19,541 bases of DNA from an uncultured Chlorobiaceae bacterium. GTDB lineage: Bacteria; Bacteroidota; Chlorobiia; Chlorobiales; Chlorobiaceae. The notes beneath the pieces are model-generated. The model made no database searches. It worked only from the letters and a program-made list of their open reading frames with translations, and was not told the DNA's origin. The stretch's first letter is position 1. Each line of letters begins with the position of its first letter. This document shows, in pieces, positions 15,323 through 19,541 of this stretch. The position numbers were made by a program, and so were the translations under genes. The stretch spans positions 1 through 19,541 of the forward strand of contig CAIYWF010000221.1 in NCBI GenBank assembly GCA_903929845.1. Reading direction: 5' to 3'.

Positions 15323-16063
15323 ATGAACTTCGAAAAACTGGATGCAATGAAAGCGCGGCTGGAGAGCTTCAGACCCTTCAGCCCTGAGATGCTCAGCAAT
15401 CTGCATGAGGATCTGGTGTTGCGCTGGACCTACAACTCCAATGCTATCGAGGGAAATACACTCACGCTCAAGGAGACCAAGGTTGCGCTTGAAGGCATAA
15501 CCATTGGCGGCAAAACCATGCGCGAGCACTTTGAGGCTATCAACCACCGGGAGGCCATTTTTTATGTTGAAGCTCTCGTTCAGAAAAATGAGCCTCTTTC
15601 GGAGTGGCAGATCAAATCATTGCATCAGCTTATTTTGAAAAATATTGATGACCGGAATGCCGGGCGATACCGGATGCAGAATGTTGTTATTTCCGGCGCT
15701 GAGCACCGTCCGCCCGACTATCTGAATGTGCCTGAAGAGATGGAGGCTTTTATCCTACAGACAGCAGTGAACAAACAATGTTTGCATCCTGTTAAACATG
15801 CAGCAAGAGTGCACGGCGACTTTGTGAAAATCCACCCCTTTATCGACGGCAATGGACGAACCGCACGCCTGCTGATGAACCTTGAGCTGATGAAGGCCGG
15901 GTTTCTCCCTGCTGTTCTTGCCGTAGAAAAACGCCTCGGATATTACGAAACGCTTGACCTTGCCCATACCAAAGGTAAATTCGAACCCTTTCTGTCGTTG
16001 ATGGCTGAAACCGTTGAACAGGCTTTTGAACCCTACTGGTATGCGCTTGGTGTGGGGAGATGA
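15323..16063 (+). CDS. Fic-domain protein (predicted AMPylase) with N-terminal autoinhibitory motif
   Basis: 246 residues. The canonical Fic active-site loop HPFIDGNGRTAR is complete at 171-182, including the catalytic His, the phosphate-binding Asn/Gly and the last Arg. An inhibitory helix motif SNAIEG at 39-44 fits the (S/T)xxxE(G/N) consensus and lies N-terminal to the Fic core, which would make it a class II Fic protein that inhibits itself through Glu43. The usual activity is transfer of AMP from ATP to a Ser, Thr or Tyr of a target protein. The substrate here is unknown. There is no DNA-binding domain and no separate antitoxin gene next to it. It sits at the end of the restriction-modification cluster and converges with menD, with 47 nt between their stops. 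Confidence 0.92.
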   Translation: MNFEKLDAMKARLESFRPFSPEMLSNLHEDLVLRWTYNSNAIEGNTLTLKETKVALEGITIGGKTMREHFEAINHREAIFYVEALVQKNEPLSEWQIKSLHQLILKNIDDRNAGRYRMQNVVISGAEHRPPDYLNVPEEMEAFILQTAVNKQCLHPVKHAARVHGDFVKIHPFIDGNGRTARLLMNLELMKAGFLPAVLAVEKRLGYYETLDLAHTKGKFEPFLSLMAETVEQAFEPYWYALGVGR

Positions 16064-16110
16064 TGGGATGAAAAAATGGTCGCCAGAAAAATAAAACGGA
16101 CTGGATTCGC

Positions 16111-17865
16111 CTACTGCGGAGAGATATACTCATCGGCCAGCGCCATAATCCTCCCCCGCAATGCACGGTGCTGGAGCACATTATCAGCCCGCGAACTCTT
16201 CACCTCAATAACAATACTCCGGTTACTGCTGCACGCAGCGCTGTACACCTCACTGAATTCCCGGTTCGTCTGCGGGCAGGCATAGTCAAGCCCGAAGGTC
16301 TCTGCGGCTGAGCGGACGCTGTAGTTCTGTGGCGTAGCAAAGTGGGTTTCAAAGACATCCTGACATTCTGCAACCGGAAGGAAGGAAAATATGGCGCCAC
16401 CGTTGTTGTTCAGGACGATGATCTGCATGGGCACCGGGAGTGTGCCGAGCAGTGACAGAGCGTTGAGGTCGTGCAGGAAGGCAATGTCGCCGATCATCAG
16501 CGTGGCTGGCTTCTGGTGCCCGTTGGCAAACCCGGCAGTGGTGGAGATGATGCCGTCAATGCCGCTGACTCCACGGTTGATTGCTGTCGGAATACCACCG
16601 GCATGATTGCTGCTGGCGTAGTTGTCCATATCCCTGACCGGCATGCTGTTTGACACAAAAAGCACCTGTTGCTCCGTAATAAGCTGCGAAACCAGCCGGG
16701 CAGCCGAGATATCGGTGACCAGCTTTTCGGGCAGCAGTTCGCTTTGAATCTCTTCCGATACCGCGCTGAAAAATCTGTCAGTCGTATGGGCGTCAAGTTT
16801 TGGCGGGGTGGCACGGCATCCTTTCAACTGGGCTGCGGTCAGTGCAATAGAAGCTTCAACACGGCAGCTAACGTTATGATCAGGGGAAAAGCGGGCAGGT
16901 TGTGGCTTGACGACAATGTAGTGTTCCGGTTGCCACTCTTTCAGCGCGCCGGACGGGTGTTTTGCAATGACGTTGCCTCCAAAGTGCAGCACAAGGTCAG
17001 CCTTGAAGGATTTTCGGAATTCGGGTGACTGGAGCAGAAGTTGCCAGGGTTGGACTGAGGCAACCAGTCTCAGGCCGGATGAAAAATCGGCATAGAGCGG
17101 AATGTTCAGGTCGTTGGCCAGTTTACTGACCGCCAGGGCATCGGTACGGCTCGTCATGCTGCCGGCAATGATTATCGGCTGCTTTGCCTCGGCGAGCAGG
17201 TGGCGCAGTATGTTGATGGCACCAGCATCGGGTACTTTTTCGGGGACTATTGCACTGCTGAATGGTCTGGGATGTTCAAGCCAGGGCAGAAGGGGAGCGA
17301 CCCAGGGATCGTTGAGATCCGGAGTTGCCGGTTCAAAAGGCTCACGGAATGGCTGATTCAGATGGACCGGGCCTGCGGACTCTCCGAGAGATTTTGCAAC
17401 AGCATAAGCGACCGTTGAGAGGAGCGCCTTCAGGGGAGTCTCTGTTGACGGCGCAGGCAACTGCATACTCCATCGGGTATAGCCGCCGAAGAGATTTTCT
17501 TGCCGGATGGTCTGGTTGGCGCCACAATCCAGCAGCTCAAAGGGGCGGTCGGCAGAGAGCACTATCATCGGCTGAAAATCAGTTGATGCCTCAACCAAAG
17601 CGGGAAAGTAGTTGGTAACTGCAGTGCCTGAAGTGCAGACGAGCACTGCGGGCCTGCCAGTTGCCCTTCCGTACCCGAGTGCAAAAAATCCGGCGGAGCG
17701 TTCATCGACAAACATTTTCCATCGTGCTTTCGGATTTCTTGCGATGGCAATGGTGAGTGGTGTTGAGCGCGAGCCGGGTGAGATGCAGAAAAATCCTGCG
17801 CCCTGGCGAATCAGCTCTTCAACAATAATGCTGCTCCACAGCGACGTGATTTGCCGGTTGTTCAT
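16111..17865 (-). CDS. menD: SEPHCHC synthase (MenD), ThDP-dependent
   Basis: Catalyses the 2-oxoglutarate decarboxylation and addition to isochorismate, the first committed menaquinone step. It has 584 residues. The N-terminal PYR domain has SPGSRSTPLT at 29-38 and the ThDP-activating Glu55 in VDERSAGFFALGYG. TSGTAVTNYFPALVEA follows. The C-terminal PP domain has SNSMPVRDMD at 405-414, GDIAFLHDLNAL at 459-470 and NNNGGAIF at 486-493, forming the ThDP-Mg site. The start codon overlaps the menF stop as ATGA. In compact men clusters menH and menB follow menD; here the next gene on this strand is menH, 9 kb away beyond the plus-strand block. Confidence 0.96.
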   Translation of the reverse strand: MNNRQITSLWSSIIVEELIRQGAGFFCISPGSRSTPLTIAIARNPKARWKMFVDERSAGFFALGYGRATGRPAVLVCTSGTAVTNYFPALVEASTDFQPMIVLSADRPFELLDCGANQTIRQENLFGGYTRWSMQLPAPSTETPLKALLSTVAYAVAKSLGESAGPVHLNQPFREPFEPATPDLNDPWVAPLLPWLEHPRPFSSAIVPEKVPDAGAINILRHLLAEAKQPIIIAGSMTSRTDALAVSKLANDLNIPLYADFSSGLRLVASVQPWQLLLQSPEFRKSFKADLVLHFGGNVIAKHPSGALKEWQPEHYIVVKPQPARFSPDHNVSCRVEASIALTAAQLKGCRATPPKLDAHTTDRFFSAVSEEIQSELLPEKLVTDISAARLVSQLITEQQVLFVSNSMPVRDMDNYASSNHAGGIPTAINRGVSGIDGIISTTAGFANGHQKPATLMIGDIAFLHDLNALSLLGTLPVPMQIIVLNNNGGAIFSFLPVAECQDVFETHFATPQNYSVRSAAETFGLDYACPQTNREFSEVYSAACSSNRSIVIEVKSSRADNVLQHRALRGRIMALADEYISPQ

Positions 17866-19265
17866 GCTTCCTGTCTGGTTATGGCAAGGATGTCCCCGAT
17901 CTTCTGCTCAACCTCTTCCCATTCAGAAAGGGGATCAGACCCTTTTACAAGACCAGCGCCGGAGTAAAGATAGGCAAAACGTCCATTGACAAGCGCAGAA
18001 CGGATGGCAACGCAAAATTCAGAAGCATCCTGGCTTACCCAGCCAACAGGCGCGGCATACCAGCCTCTGCTGAATGGTTCCAGCTCCATAATGTGTTTCA
18101 TGGCAGGGACTTTTGGTACGCCACCGACCGCAGGAGTCGGGTGGAGAAGGTTCAGCACTGCGCTGTCATGTTCAAATTCAGGCTTCAGCCTGGCGGAACA
18201 ACTGGTGTAGAGGTGCGCAAGGCGGTGCAGTTGCAGAACCTGAATCTCGTCCTCCATATCAATATCGCTGCATATCTTGAGCAACTCATTATAGATCATC
18301 TCTCGGACGAAATTGTGTTCCCTGATATCTTTTTCTGAATTCAGGAGTATTTCAGAGGCGTGACGGTCATCTCCGTTGAGGCTCTCTTTTGAACATGTTC
18401 CAGCAAGAGCTTCAGTGAGGAGCATGTTTCCTTCTCTCCGGTAAAGACGTTCGGGAGAAAAACTGAAAAAAGCATGGTTTTCGGCAGGCTCGAAGTAGAA
18501 CCTGTAAATGGCATTCTGCGGATAGGGGTAATTCAGCAGAAAAAAGAGCGGTGAAAAGTTTTTGCTGAATTCAAGAATAGTCTGTCGTGCCAGCATGATT
18601 TTCTCCATTCCGTCGGTCTCAAAGGTCTGGATTGCTTTCTGGCACTGTTCAATCCAGTTTTTTTCATCCGGATTACAGGAGAGGTTCAGTAATTCAGGCA
18701 ACTTCAGGTCGGAGCAGTCAGTGCTGGTAACAACAAGATGAAGGGTGTCGGTTATTGCACTGATTTTTGACTGGAGATCGTCGTCGCATTCAAGAAAAAG
18801 ATGGCAGGTGAGGGTGAAGGTATTTTTTTCAAAGGTCAACTGAACAAGTGGCAGTACAAAAGAAAATGAGGTAAACTTCTGCCAGATAGGTTCCTGTTGT
18901 TCCATGTTGTTGAAGCAGAATCCGCCGAAATAGCGTGCGCCGGGATCTTTGTCTGCTATGGCAAGTCCGAACCGTTTAAAACTTGCGCTGTTGTCTCCTG
19001 CTCCATCAAATGCAATAGTGTCAGCAATTCCGATACCAGCAACAGAAAAATCCTGTTCCCGGTTCATCCAGAAGAGTTTGGGATATACCTTTTGCTGGCA
19101 CAGCCATTCCGGAATCTCTGTCGGTTGAACGGGTTGACGGAATGTTACAAGCCGGGCTTGAGCCCTGCGATCGGGTGATGTCCGTTCGTCACGATAGCGG
19201 TTTAACGCCGCTATAAGGCACGAAACCGCCTCTTCTATGGATAGGGGTTCAATTCCGTTAATCAC
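17862..19265 (-). CDS. menF: Isochorismate synthase (MenF)
   Basis: Converts chorismate to isochorismate, the entry to menaquinone synthesis. It has 467 residues. The chorismate-binding C-terminal half is complete: EKIMLARQ with the catalytic-base Lys at about 222, FSPERLYRREG near 269, TEALAGT at 284-290, and SEKDIREHNFV near 310. HPTPAVGGVPK at about 375-385, RGWYAAPVGWV near 400, FCVAIRSALV and YSGAGLVKGSDPLSEW follow. The N-terminal 200 residues are more divergent, as usual. The start is GTG, sharing the 4-nt overlap GTGA with the stop of the upstream TPR gene. There is no closer ATG that keeps the N-terminal helix. Confidence 0.95.
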   Translation of the reverse strand: MINGIEPLSIEEAVSCLIAALNRYRDERTSPDRRAQARLVTFRQPVQPTEIPEWLCQQKVYPKLFWMNREQDFSVAGIGIADTIAFDGAGDNSASFKRFGLAIADKDPGARYFGGFCFNNMEQQEPIWQKFTSFSFVLPLVQLTFEKNTFTLTCHLFLECDDDLQSKISAITDTLHLVVTSTDCSDLKLPELLNLSCNPDEKNWIEQCQKAIQTFETDGMEKIMLARQTILEFSKNFSPLFFLLNYPYPQNAIYRFYFEPAENHAFFSFSPERLYRREGNMLLTEALAGTCSKESLNGDDRHASEILLNSEKDIREHNFVREMIYNELLKICSDIDMEDEIQVLQLHRLAHLYTSCSARLKPEFEHDSAVLNLLHPTPAVGGVPKVPAMKHIMELEPFSRGWYAAPVGWVSQDASEFCVAIRSALVNGRFAYLYSGAGLVKGSDPLSEWEEVEQKIGDILAITRQEA

Positions 19266-19541
19266 CTGGCCTCGTTTTTGAAATGTTTTTGCAGAGAAAC
19301 GGCAAGATAATTGTTTTTATCAAGAAGCCATTTGTAAATCGCCTCTGCTTCAGCTTTGCGTCCTGTCTCGTTATAGCAGACCGCAAGATTGTAGTGGGCA
19401 TCGACAAATGATTCGCTGTTTTCAATGGCTTCATTGTAGTATTCCGCCGCTTTGTCAAACTGTTTCAGTTGCATATAGACATTGCCAAGATCGTAAAGCC
19501 GAAGGGAATCTTTTGGCGAGTGTTCAAGGTGTTGCTGAAAA
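19262..19541 (-). CDS. TPR-repeat protein, C-terminal part (runs off window)
   Basis: Only the C-terminal 92 residues are visible. The frame stays open to the window edge, so an internal Met at 19474 is not the start. At least two tetratricopeptide repeats are present: LYDLGNVYMQLKQFDKAAEY and, after a short link, VDAHYNLAVCYNETGRKAEAEA, each with the expected Gly/Ala/Tyr spacing. TPRs mediate protein-protein contacts; a specific partner cannot be named. Its stop overlaps the menF start (GTGA), so it is translationally coupled to the men genes, though its role need not be in quinone synthesis. Confidence 0.85.
   Translation of the reverse strand, partial: FQQHLEHSPKDSLRLYDLGNVYMQLKQFDKAAEYYNEAIENSESFVDAHYNLAVCYNETGRKAEAEAIYKWLLDKNNYLAVSLQKHFKNEAR

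Noticed and set aside
7104..16110. Boundary marks of an integrative element (integrase, tRNA att site, IS ends)
   Set aside because: No integrase, transposase or tRNA gene was seen, and nothing at 16064-16110 matches the menH-side junction.

Overview
The window looks like a chromosomal segment of a green sulfur bacterium (Chlorobiales, Chlorobium/Pelodictyon type). This rests on moderate GC content, weak or absent Shine-Dalgarno sites before many genes, and a compact parA-parB-dapB cluster facing a menaquinone (men) cluster. The genus is an inference from gene content and protein style; no 16S or tRNA gene is present to confirm it.

Layout. (1) Positions 1-2959, plus strand: the C-terminal part of ParA, then ParB, the lysine/peptidoglycan enzyme DapB, and a small four-helix membrane protein that may be DUF4199-like. 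(2) Positions 2934-7103, minus strand: menH-menB-menC-menE, tightly overlapped. The last gene runs 26 nt into the convergent membrane-protein gene. (3) Positions about 7104-16110, plus strand: a roughly 9 kb accessory block. It holds a truncated DUF2442 gene, a 1054-residue DUF4062-NACHT-FGE-fold protein (NLR-like), a gene-poor repeat-bearing spacer, a two-gene type III-like restriction-modification system (mod-res) and a Fic-domain protein. (4) Positions 16111-19541, minus strand: menD and menF, preceded by the C-terminal end of a TPR protein that runs off the window.

How the genes work together. MenF, MenD, MenH, MenC, MenE and MenB carry chorismate through isochorismate, SEPHCHC, SHCHC, o-succinylbenzoate and OSB-CoA to DHNA-CoA. 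Five steps have their enzyme genes joined by 1-34 nt overlaps, but the run is split between menD and menH by the oppositely oriented accessory block. The block has the content of a defence island: a STAND/NACHT sensor, restriction-modification and Fic. It appears to have been inserted into, or assembled at, a site inside an ancestral men operon.

The most interesting signal is in the NACHT protein. Its C-terminal FGE/SUMF1-like (C-type-lectin-fold) domain lacks one of the two usual catalytic cysteines. It ends in a stretch resembling the variable region of diversity-generating-retroelement target proteins: a GGSW ... GFRVV frame with NNY codons clustered at the positions that usually vary. No reverse transcriptase or template repeat lies in the window, so diversification would have to act in trans or be a relic. 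Other points of interest are the DUF2442 stub with a strong ribosome-binding site whose stop overlaps the NACHT start (TGATG), an imperfect 39-bp direct repeat flanking the NACHT gene, and a compositionally distinct centre of the mod gene consistent with target-recognition-domain exchange. No rRNA, tRNA, CRISPR array, transposase or integrase was found.
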